Assembly (NCBI GenBank): GCA_030672115.1
Contig: DAOVGZ010000014.1
Span: 1-16,117, forward strand
DNA: 16,117 nucleotides
Source of the DNA: a bacterium
GTDB lineage: Bacteria > Babelota > Babeliae > Babelales > Vermiphilaceae
Direction of reading: 5' to 3'
The notes beneath the pieces were generated by a model that saw only the letters and a list, made by a program, of their open reading frames with translations, made no database searches and was not told the DNA's origin. Of the stretch, positions 7,100 through 12,882 are shown one piece after another. The position numbers were made by a program, and so were the translations under genes. Every line of letters begins with the position of its first letter. Position 1 is the first letter of the stretch.

Positions 7100-7889
7100 C
7101 GATTTCCTTGGATCTGTTTTTTAATTTTAAAAAGCATTGTTTACGTTCTGCATTTGATGGATGGTCAGAAAATAGGTCATAATGTGGATTGTAATCAGGA
7201 AGTCGAAACTCTTTCTTCCATCTTTCTAGTAATTTAATACCACCATCATAAGATTTTAATTTTTCTATTGATTTATAATCGGCTACGCGTTCTATATGAC
7301 GTTTATAAGCTAAACTGACAAGATTTGGCACAGTGAGAGAAATAAAAAATAATAAGATATAAATAACACTAAAAACAGAAGAATGTTTTTTTATAAAAGC
7401 ATTTTTATTAATAATTTTTTTAAAGAACAACCAAAAAAGAAACAGTCCTAAAAAAAATAGATTGAGTAAAAGATTTAAATAAATTGTGTGTTTTTCTTTT
7501 ATATGCACCATTTCATGGCCAATTAAAAAAAGTTGCTCTTTAGGTGATAAATCTTCAAAAAAACCTTCGCTAACAAATAAAAAAGGTTTACTTCCTACTG
7601 GAATAAAATCAAACAATAATGGAAAGTGGGCAAACGCATTGTAGTAACCAAAGGTTATCAAAGCATTATGATTCATTTTACGAATAACAATAGGCTCAGA
7701 AACGTTCATTGCACGTGCTATAGATTTAATTTTATTTTCTTGATCTTTAGCTATTGATTTTGTCCCGAATCTCTGTTGTGCTTTTTCAGATACATACGAA
7801 GTTAACTTGTCGTGCAGATAATTCTTTTGAAGATAGATCAAACTCAAAAACATTGTAACAAAAATGAGGTATATATATTTTTTATTCAT
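7077..7889 (-). CDS. M48-family membrane zinc metalloprotease
   Basis: A 270-residue protein with an N-terminal membrane anchor (about 4-20). The zinc motif is GHEMVHIKEKH, with HExxH at 125-129, followed by two membrane spans (about 137-157 and 170-195). After them come the third ligand in RHIERVADYKS (Glu200, with Asp204 as in the ExxxD pattern) and a C-terminal FSDHPSNAERK (240-250), the typical M48 'HPP/HPS..R' region. This is the architecture of HtpX/Ste24-like membrane proteases that clear damaged or misfolded membrane proteins, though it is short. It is first in an operon with its dead paralogue (23-base overlap) and a two-TM protein (4-base overlap). The next gene upstream (8064) is divergent, so the 174-base gap should hold promoters in both directions. 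Active-site assignment is firm; substrate unknown. Confidence 0.88.
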   Translation of the reverse strand: MNKKYIYLIFVTMFLSLIYLQKNYLHDKLTSYVSEKAQQRFGTKSIAKDQENKIKSIARAMNVSEPIVIRKMNHNALITFGYYNAFAHFPLLFDFIPVGSKPFLFVSEGFFEDLSPKEQLFLIGHEMVHIKEKHTIYLNLLLNLFFLGLFLFWLFFKKIINKNAFIKKHSSVFSVIYILLFFISLTVPNLVSLAYKRHIERVADYKSIEKLKSYDGGIKLLERWKKEFRLPDYNPHYDLFSDHPSNAERKQCFLKLKNRSKEIDEKYKTT

Positions 7890-8063
7890 ACTGATGGTAG
7901 AAATCCCCTAAATTTCCCTTGATATTGTATATCACGGCTGATTAAAACAAGTATATAACTAAAATCAAAATACCTATATAAATTTATCTAAAAAACACAG
8001 CTCTGTGATACCATTAATGGAAATAAGATTGAATAAAAAGAATACCTAAACTGACGGAAAACA

Positions 8064-8267
8064 ATGAATTTCAAAAAATCATATTTTCATTTTTTGAAAA
8101 AACAGGTTGTTAATTTTTTTCTTTTTGTAGCAGCTTATATAGTTAGTCGTCATACGGCTATTGCTTTAGGGTGGTCAGCTTCTGAACCATTAACACTATC
8201 ATTTGCATTTTGGTTTGGAATGGTAACTATATTTTTTGGAGCATATCTAAGGTATAAAAAACAATAA
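8064..8267 (+). CDS. Small two-TM protein of the local YLDYLK family (copy D, opposite strand)
   Basis: A 67-residue protein: MNFKKSYFHFLKKQ, two hydrophobic spans (about 15-29 and 43-62) and a basic RYKKQ end. The N-terminal SYFHFLK matches the NYLDYLK, TYLDCLK and NYFDYLK of copies A, B and C, and the final basic cluster after TM2 is also shared. That supports a short gene which length alone would not. A GGAAAA lies 5 bases before the ATG. It is the only plus-strand copy and is followed within 20 bases by a terminator hairpin shared with the convergent copy B. Function unknown. Confidence 0.65.
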   Translation: MNFKKSYFHFLKKQVVNFFLFVAAYIVSRHTAIALGWSASEPLTLSFAFWFGMVTIFFGAYLRYKKQ

Positions 8268-8282
8268 TAATTTTAGTGTAAT

Positions 8283-8317
8283 AAAAAAGCCACCGTTTTT
8301 ATAGGTGACTTTTTTTT
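8283..8317. terminator. Bidirectional intrinsic terminator between convergent two-TM genes
   Basis: AAAAAAGCCACC, a 9-base loop, then GGTGACTTTTTTTT. The stem has one internal mismatch and is flanked by an A run on one side and a T run on the other, so it can end transcripts from both the plus-strand gene at 8064-8267 and the minus-strand gene at 8322-8531. Confidence 0.75.
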
Positions 8318-8321
8318 GATA

Positions 8322-8531
8322 TTAAGAGTTTGTTTTTATTTTTTTGTATTTGCTGTAAGCGTTTACCAACAAGATACCTGCACCTGTTGCACAACAAACT
8401 AAAAACATGTTTAAAGGAGTGTTCTTAGCCTCTTTGTTGGAATGAGATGCAAACGCAAAAGTCAAACCTATAAGCAAAATATTAAGATACTTATAAGAAA
8501 TTTCATTTTTTAAGCAGTCTAGATATGTCAC
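8322..8531 (-). CDS. Small two-TM protein of the local YLDYLK family (copy B), GTG start
   Basis: A 69-residue protein beginning at GTG (revcomp of 8529-8531) with AAAAGG about 10 bases upstream. It reads MTYLDCLKNEI, then two membrane spans (about 15-30 and 39-58) and a basic YSKYKKIK tail. The N-terminal motif and the basic tail match copies A, C and D. It lies 25 bases after the four-TM gene on the same strand and is probably co-transcribed with it; the terminator at 8283-8317 follows directly. As with copy A it is the last gene of its operon. No known family is recognised. Confidence 0.7.
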   Translation of the reverse strand: MTYLDCLKNEISYKYLNILLIGLTFAFASHSNKEAKNTPLNMFLVCCATGAGILLVNAYSKYKKIKTNS

Positions 8532-8556
8532 GTTGTTTAACCTTTTAGATATTAAT

Positions 8557-8997
8557 TTAATGTTTTAAATCAATGCGGCATGAAGCTCTATAGAGTAAGA
8601 CAATAGCTAAAATCATATTTGCTAAGGAAAAGACACGTCGAGAATTTAACATTTGGTGAGGATTTTTGCTCCACATAAAGAGTACAAAAATAACTAATGG
8701 TATTGTAACTCCAATAAGAGTGAGCCTTTTGTTTGTTGAAGCAGAACAATAAGGAGAGTCTTCTATGTGATCTAATCTGAAGAGCCATGCAAATTTATCT
8801 ATAGCTAAAAATAAATAAGTGATGCAGGCTATTCCTATAATGTTTTTTCCTGCAAGCCAGACGGTATCCCAAGGGGTTTCAAAATTTGTAACCTCTGGAA
8901 ATCTGAAACTACCCCATATTTGAATAGCAAGCATAAAAATAATAGAGGGTAGTCCTTGTTTAAATCTTAACCAATGCCTACCTGTTATTCTATTCAT
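8557..8997 (-). CDS. Four-TM membrane protein of unknown function
   Basis: A 146-residue integral membrane protein with four predicted helices (about 16-32, 46-66, 92-109 and 121-138) joined by short loops, and a basic N-terminus (MNRITGRHWLRFKQ). The N-terminal side is probably cytoplasmic by the positive-inside rule. No family is recognised. The ribosome-binding site is weak (TAGAAAA). The gene sits between a short coding remnant upstream (9060-9131) and the two-TM copy B downstream, and probably forms a two-gene unit with copy B. Its coding status is supported by the clean hydrophobic pattern and the compact minus-strand layout. Confidence 0.65.
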   Translation of the reverse strand: MNRITGRHWLRFKQGLPSIIFMLAIQIWGSFRFPEVTNFETPWDTVWLAGKNIIGIACITYLFLAIDKFAWLFRLDHIEDSPYCSASTNKRLTLIGVTIPLVIFVLFMWSKNPHQMLNSRRVFSLANMILAIVLLYRASCRIDLKH

Positions 8998-9059
8998 AAT
9001 TTTCTATGTTTGCTATTCAATATATAACTTATCTGATTACATCGTAAGGTATAATTTTA

Positions 9060-9131
9060 TTAAGCGGGACCTGTTAAAACACCTCTAATAATACCTTTTA
9101 TAAGTGACCTCAGTTGTGCCGCACTAGACAC
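9060..9131 (-). pseudogene. Probable C-terminal remnant of a lost Gly/Ala-type hydrophobic protein gene
   Basis: In the 151-base gap between two minus-strand genes, one frame stays open up to the end of the PH-domain gene and reads LVSSAAQLRSLIKGIIRG followed by VLTGPA and a TAA at 9060-9062. It is richer in G and C than the surroundings and has coding-like, small/hydrophobic composition, like the exported Gly/Ala-rich protein at 10015-10689. No ribosome-binding site precedes the only possible start (GTG at 9131). It looks like the tail of a deleted gene, not a live small gene. Low confidence because it is only about 24 codons. Confidence 0.3.
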
Positions 9132-9148
9132 TAAGGTAAATAGAAAAA

Positions 9149-9715
9149 TTATTTATTGTCACTTTTTTTCCAATATCGATGTGCAAAAACGATAAGTTCA
9201 TCATATTCTTTATCAAGATTGCCAAGTGATATATGTGGTGTTTTAAATATTTTTGTGAAAAAGATTGCAATTTTGCCCGTCACGTTAGATTGATCAGAAA
9301 GAGTTTCTCTATCCTTAACCCAAATGCCAAGACATTTCGGTGCATTTCCAAATGAGAACAAATCAACCTTCTCAATATCTTCCCACGGAACGAAGTTATA
9401 ATTTTTAACCCATATTCCGTTTTCATCAAGAATTGATGCAGGGCCTTTGTATCTCATCATAAATGGAAGGTTTAACAGACCAATTAACAGTGCAAATGAA
9501 AAAAAAGCGGCGCCAAAATAGAAAAAGGCTTTTATAAGAAAAAGAATATAGGAAGTGAAATTATTGAGTACTGGCCAGCTAGGGAAGGTGATGTTGACTT
9601 TAGAATAAGAAATAACCAATACTGTGCACAATAAAATCATAACTGAAGCAACGATTAATCCTCGACTATAATTTTTTTTTTCAAAATAAACCGTTAGTTT
9701 GTTTTTTTGATTCAT
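9149..9715 (-). CDS. Two-TM protein with C-terminal PH-like domain, STM3941-like
   Basis: A 188-residue protein with two membrane helices (about 20-37 and 55-82) followed by a soluble domain whose opening, ASILDENGIWVKNYNFVPW then EDIEKV (93-116), is the pattern of bacterial PH-like domains, in which an internal 'Gi' strand is followed by WedI. The end, LGNLDKEYDELIVFAHRYW, fits the closing helix of such domains. The layout matches the STM3941 family (two TM plus PH-like). That family's function is unknown and the match is by pattern only. A CAGG lies about 8 bases upstream of the ATG. A strong hairpin (9732-9761) sits between it and copy C, so expression may be controlled separately from the upstream genes. 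Confidence 0.65.
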   Translation of the reverse strand: MNQKNKLTVYFEKKNYSRGLIVASVMILLCTVLVISYSKVNITFPSWPVLNNFTSYILFLIKAFFYFGAAFFSFALLIGLLNLPFMMRYKGPASILDENGIWVKNYNFVPWEDIEKVDLFSFGNAPKCLGIWVKDRETLSDQSNVTGKIAIFFTKIFKTPHISLGNLDKEYDELIVFAHRYWKKSDNK

Positions 9716-9731
9716 ATTTAAACCTGTTTAA

Positions 9732-9770
9732 AGAGCGCAGATCTTAATTGATCTGCGCTCTGATCAATTA
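9732..9770. promoter_or_regulatory. Perfect 12-bp inverted repeat with a competing overlapping hairpin
   Basis: AGAGCGCAGATC (9732-9743) and GATCTGCGCTCT (9750-9761) pair perfectly over 12 bases around a TTAATT loop. A second hairpin is possible: TAATTGATC (9745-9753) with GATCAATTA (9762-9770), which shares bases with the first, so only one can form. On the minus strand the element follows the stop of copy C and ends 16 bases before the ATG of the PH-domain gene. There is only TTTAAA after the stem, so it is a poor classical terminator. It could be an attenuator, an RNA-processing site or an operator. Confidence 0.6.
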
Positions 9771-9781
9771 ATCTAAATTAA

Positions 9782-10012
9782 CTAAAACCAATCAAATGGA
9801 GATTTCATTTTTTCTTTTTTTCTATAACTTCTGAAAGATTTGATTAAAACAACAACTATTGCCACGCTTGCAGTTACTGATATCATAGCAGCAATATTTT
9901 GCTGAACCTCACTAACCCTGCATGCAACTAAATAAAGTAGCAGCATGGCTAAGTAAGAAAAAAAGAAACGTTTGAATTCCACTTTTAGATAATCAAAATA
10001 GTTTTTTGTCAT
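9782..10012 (-). CDS. Small two-TM protein of the local YLDYLK family (copy C)
   Basis: A 76-residue protein from the ATG at 10012: MTKNYFDYLKVEFKRFF, two membrane spans (about 15-31 and 39-58), then SYRKKEKMK. I chose this start over an in-frame ATG 21 bases upstream (10033) because it places NYFDYLKVEF at the same position as MNYLDYLKAEF in copy A. This start lies 2 bases after the stop of the Gly/Ala-rich exported protein gene (TAA-CA-ATG), whereas the longer form would overlap it. Either way the two are translationally coupled. The tight pairing of an exported hydrophobic protein with a small membrane protein resembles toxin/immunity pairs, which is an inference only. Confidence 0.75.
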   Translation of the reverse strand: MTKNYFDYLKVEFKRFFFSYLAMLLLYLVACRVSEVQQNIAAMISVTASVAIVVVLIKSFRSYRKKEKMKSPFDWF

Positions 10013-10014
10013 TG

Positions 10015-10689
10015 TTAAAACCAGGGAATCCACATTCCAATTACTCCCATAAAGATTGCTGCTGATTCAATTCCGCCAATTAGAGCTGTTGCACCACCAG
10101 TTGCGACAGCAGAGGCGGCTATAGTTGTTGTTGCTTCTGCTGCAATAGCGCTGCCAGCAACGTACGTAGCGACCAGACCAGTTCCCGTTGTTGCAGCTCC
10201 AGTCAAAGCCAGAACTTCACCAGCTCCCGCAACAACAAGAGGAGCCACTGTTCCTCCTGTTGTGGCAACAGCATATGCTGCGGCACCGAGCATAGCTCCA
10301 TAAGCAACAGCCTTTGTTGCTCCATAAAAAATACCCGACAAAACAGGTCCACTGCCCTTTAGACAAAGCTTAGTTCTAAGTGAAAATTCACCATTGTCCA
10401 TTTGGCTTACAGCTATTTTGGCTGAAGCTAAAAAAGTTTCTAATTTTTCACTAGAGATATTTTGTAAAACAGGGGGAGTCCAGCAATCTTCAATCGAATA
10501 TGTTTCATTATTTTGAATAATGTAAAATCCATTTTCATCATGAAAAAGTTGCACCTTATCAATAGATGATGGAGTTAAGACAGAAGAATCTGGAATTTGA
10601 ACTGTATGAGCAAGAGATGAACTGCAGAAAGTAAGTAAAGAAGCGAATAAAAAGGTTTTGAGTAGATTTTTGTTATTATGATTTTGCAT
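10015..10689 (-). CDS. Exported protein with a long Gly/Ala-rich hydrophobic C-terminal half
   Basis: A 224-residue protein. Residues 1-27 are a signal peptide (SSLA-H). Residues about 44-108 form a small soluble region with KVQLFHDENGFYII, a Cys at 69 and 109, and ISSEKLETFL (78-87). From about 111 to 224 the sequence is almost continuous Gly, Ala, Thr, Val and Ile (for example YGAMLGAAAYAVATTGG), with glycine-zipper-like spacing and no charged residues apart from isolated Lys and Glu, ending in GMWIPWF. Such regions insert into or span membranes, as in pore-forming or bacteriocin-like proteins. That role is inferred. The C-terminal half is visibly richer in G and C than its neighbours, largely because of Ala and Gly codons. 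It is followed 2 bases later by the two-TM copy C. No named family is recognised. Confidence 0.75.
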   Translation of the reverse strand: MQNHNNKNLLKTFLFASLLTFCSSSLAHTVQIPDSSVLTPSSIDKVQLFHDENGFYIIQNNETYSIEDCWTPPVLQNISSEKLETFLASAKIAVSQMDNGEFSLRTKLCLKGSGPVLSGIFYGATKAVAYGAMLGAAAYAVATTGGTVAPLVVAGAGEVLALTGAATTGTGLVATYVAGSAIAAEATTTIAASAVATGGATALIGGIESAAIFMGVIGMWIPWF

Positions 10690-10769
10690 TATTAAATTGA
10701 CCTTGACTGTATAAAGTTTAAAAGTAGTTACCGCTAAAAAATGAAATGAGCTAAGAGCGAATACTTTTT

Positions 10770-10804
10770 GTGATGTTGTTCATGTTGGCCAACTGAATCA
10801 TCAC
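10770..10804. promoter_or_regulatory. Imperfect 35-base palindrome centred on GTTGGCCAAC
   Basis: In the 193-base gap upstream of the Gly/Ala-rich gene. GTGATG (10770-10775) and CATCAC (10799-10804) are outer arms, TTCA and TGAA form middle arms, and GTTGGCCAAC (10784-10793) is a perfect core. No T run follows on either strand, so a protein-binding operator or leader hairpin is more likely than a terminator. The rest of this gap shows nothing else I can support. Confidence 0.4.
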
Positions 10805-10882
10805 AGGTAGTCTACATCGGTTTATCAATAAAGAATAGCAAAAAAATAAATAATATAGTTGCTATAGGTTCAGCCTCACGCT

Positions 10883-11767
10883 TTAATGCTGTTTTGCGTA
10901 CAAAAGCATGCGAGGGCAAAAAGGGATGAGTTGGTTTTCTTTTGGAATTAAATATGTTTTCTTTTTTTCTATGTTATTGCCTAATTTAAATACACACATA
11001 TCATCACATAAATACCATTTTTTGGTTGATGATTCTTTTACAAAAGCAATATAATGACCAATTTTATTTGTTCCAGCGTGCAGGACAATTCCAATTAATT
11101 GATAACCTGCAATAGGCAATTGTAAAAAGTCAGATTGGCAATCAATTAATAAATACGGTGGATGATTATTGAATCTTGATGTTTTGTGTGCTTTTACACA
11201 AAAGCAACATTGATGACATAAGATATTATCAATGGCTGTTGGTTCAAGATCATGTAAAGATACATCATAAATTGTCTGATTTGCCGATTGTATAAGTTCG
11301 TTGCATTGAGTACAAACAATTGAAGTATTGAGTGAAAGGCTAAAAAGAGGCTGCAGTAATTGGTAATTATCAATTAATTGAGTAATAAATTCAAGAACGT
11401 CCTGCTGTTGTTTGTCGCCATCAAAAAAATATTGATCAACTTGATTAAATAGTTTGTTTATTTTTTTTCTGACTCTTTTGATATCATTTTTTTCAAAAGC
11501 ATCCAAAATTTTTTTGCATTGATATAAAAAGAAATTATTTTGTTTTTTATTTTTGGATGTATGAATAAACGTTGCAATTTCTGGAATCTGAAAAAGGCAT
11601 TGTAAGGCTGCATTCATGTAGCAGTTATTGCCAAGGTTAGGTAGTTTGTTAATAGAAACAGAATAAGTTTTTTGTTGAGGTTTTTGTGTGGTTTCTATAG
11701 ATAAAGAAGAAGAAAAAAAGAAATTTTGTAAAAAAAATATTGCTAACAAAAGTTGTACTGACTTCAT
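10883..11767 (-). CDS. Exported ubiquitin-specific protease (USP/UCH, peptidase C19)
   Basis: A 294-residue protein with a signal peptide (1 to about 23) and a compact but complete USP domain. Cys box: LPNLGNNCYMNAALQCL, with the nucleophile Cys49. QQQDVLEFI (120-128) is the family's QQDAxEFL. His box: IGHYIAFVK with His238, then WYLCDD with Asp255/256. Two CxxC pairs, CTQC (152-155) and CHQC (184-187), form the zinc finger of the fingers subdomain. The catalytic domain is about 250 residues, shorter than the usual 300-350. USPs remove ubiquitin from proteins. Bacteria without a ubiquitin system have no cytosolic use for one, and the signal peptide says it leaves the cytoplasm, so it is very likely a host-directed deubiquitinase. 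Ribosome-binding site AAAGAGAA. It follows nrdB on the same strand after 59 bases. Acquisition from a eukaryote is plausible but not shown here. Confidence 0.92.
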   Translation of the reverse strand: MKSVQLLLAIFFLQNFFFSSSLSIETTQKPQQKTYSVSINKLPNLGNNCYMNAALQCLFQIPEIATFIHTSKNKKQNNFFLYQCKKILDAFEKNDIKRVRKKINKLFNQVDQYFFDGDKQQQDVLEFITQLIDNYQLLQPLFSLSLNTSIVCTQCNELIQSANQTIYDVSLHDLEPTAIDNILCHQCCFCVKAHKTSRFNNHPPYLLIDCQSDFLQLPIAGYQLIGIVLHAGTNKIGHYIAFVKESSTKKWYLCDDMCVFKLGNNIEKKKTYLIPKENQLIPFCPRMLLYAKQH

Positions 11768-11778
11768 GTGTTCTCTTT

Positions 11779-11798
11779 AAAAAAAATTGTTTTACAAT
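11779..11798 (-). terminator. Weak possible intrinsic terminator after nrdB
   Basis: Reading the minus strand, ATTGT-AAA-ACAAT is followed directly by a run of T (complement of the A run at 11779-11785), 28 bases past the nrdB stop. The stem is only 5 A/T-rich pairs, so it may end transcription poorly and allow some readthrough into the USP gene. Confidence 0.3.
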
Positions 11799-11808
11799 AA
11801 ACGTTTAT
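11797..11808. promoter_or_regulatory. Perfect 12-bp palindrome ATAAACGTTTAT before the USP gene
   Basis: ATAAACGTTTAT is fully self-complementary and lies 30 bases upstream of the USP start codon, just behind the weak terminator. The AAACGTTT centre resembles operators of LacI/CcpA-type regulators. No regulator is identified and, in AT-rich DNA, such a palindrome can arise by chance. Confidence 0.3.
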
Positions 11809-11826
11809 GTTGAAATTTGAGTTATT

Positions 11827-12861
11827 TTAAAAGTCTTCCCATCCTTGCACTGCAGAACTTTGGTTATAAGAAGACACATTTGCTTCAAAAAAGTTGCTTT
11901 TAACGCTGCCATCGCCGCCCGTATCGGCAATTTTTTCTAAATGCTCGTAGGGATTTGTTGTAAAACCAGGATACAACGGCTCAAATCCTATTTCTTGTAG
12001 GCGTCTGTTGGCAATATATTTTGTATATTTTTCGGTGCTTTCTTGACTGATACCAAGGACTCCATTGCCAATAATATGGTTAGTCCATTCAATTTCTTGC
12101 TCTACTGCTTTTGCAAACATTGTTTTGACTTCTTGTTCATCAAAAAACGAAGGCTTTTCCTGGGTGATTTCTTGAATAATGCTTGAAAAAATAACGCAGT
12201 GGGTTAGTTCGTCACGGTTTATATATTTTATTTCGTCGGCTGTTCCCATCATAAGGCTGCGTGATGCAAGATTATAAAAAAAGTTAAAGCCGTTATAAAA
12301 ATAAACTCCTTCAAGCAAAAAATTCGCAATCAATGTTCGTGCAAAGTTTTTTTCAGAGCGGTCATCTAAAAAGTTTTGGTAAATTTGTGCAATATATTTG
12401 TTGCGTTCAAATAAAATTTTATCTTCGCGCCATTGGTCATATAAATCATTACGTTTTTCTATCGGAATAATACTTTCTATAATATACGCGTAACTTTGTG
12501 AATGAATTGATTCTTGATAGGTTTGTATCGCCAAAATAAGATTGATTTCTGGTGCTGTAATATAATCGCTAATATTTGGAATATTGTTTGTTTGAATGCT
12601 GTCTAAAAAAATTAAAAATGAAAGAATTCCATCATAAGCTTTTTTTTCGTTGAGTGTTAATTCTGTGTAGTGTCTTTTGTCATCGGCTAATGATATTTTT
12701 TCTGGAATCCAAAAGTTTTCCATCATTAATCGGTACATTCTGTTTGCCCATGAGTACCGGACATTATTAAGGTTGAAAATATTGGTTACATTGCCACCAA
12801 TCATTTTTCTTGCCGCAACGCTATCATCTCCAGAGGGATTAAATATTTTTTTTCTTTGCAT
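11827..12861 (-). CDS. nrdB: Ribonucleotide reductase class Ia, beta (radical) subunit
   Basis: A 344-residue R2 subunit that generates the tyrosyl radical needed for reduction of ribonucleotides to deoxyribonucleotides in the cytoplasm. Iron ligands are all present: Asp87 (FLDSIQ), Glu117 and His120 (QESIHSQSY), Glu184 (LLEGVYFY), Glu218 and His221 (RDELTH). The radical tyrosine is Tyr124 (SYAY), matching Tyr122 of E. coli, so this is the classical Tyr-radical type and not the Phe-substituted class Ic. The C-terminal tail ends in GWEDF, the usual docking peptide for the alpha subunit. It starts 21 bases after nrdA with a good GGAGAA site and is co-transcribed with it. No signal peptide and no intein. 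Product assignment is firm. Confidence 0.97.
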   Translation of the reverse strand: MQRKKIFNPSGDDSVAARKMIGGNVTNIFNLNNVRYSWANRMYRLMMENFWIPEKISLADDKRHYTELTLNEKKAYDGILSFLIFLDSIQTNNIPNISDYITAPEINLILAIQTYQESIHSQSYAYIIESIIPIEKRNDLYDQWREDKILFERNKYIAQIYQNFLDDRSEKNFARTLIANFLLEGVYFYNGFNFFYNLASRSLMMGTADEIKYINRDELTHCVIFSSIIQEITQEKPSFFDEQEVKTMFAKAVEQEIEWTNHIIGNGVLGISQESTEKYTKYIANRRLQEIGFEPLYPGFTTNPYEHLEKIADTGGDGSVKSNFFEANVSSYNQSSAVQGWEDF

Positions 12862-12882
12862 GAAAATTCTCCGTTACTATTT

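Noticed and set aside
7980..8010. CACAG-CT-CTGTG short inverted repeat between divergent promoters at 7890-8063.
   Set aside because: Five-base arms are too short to separate from chance and no second copy was found.
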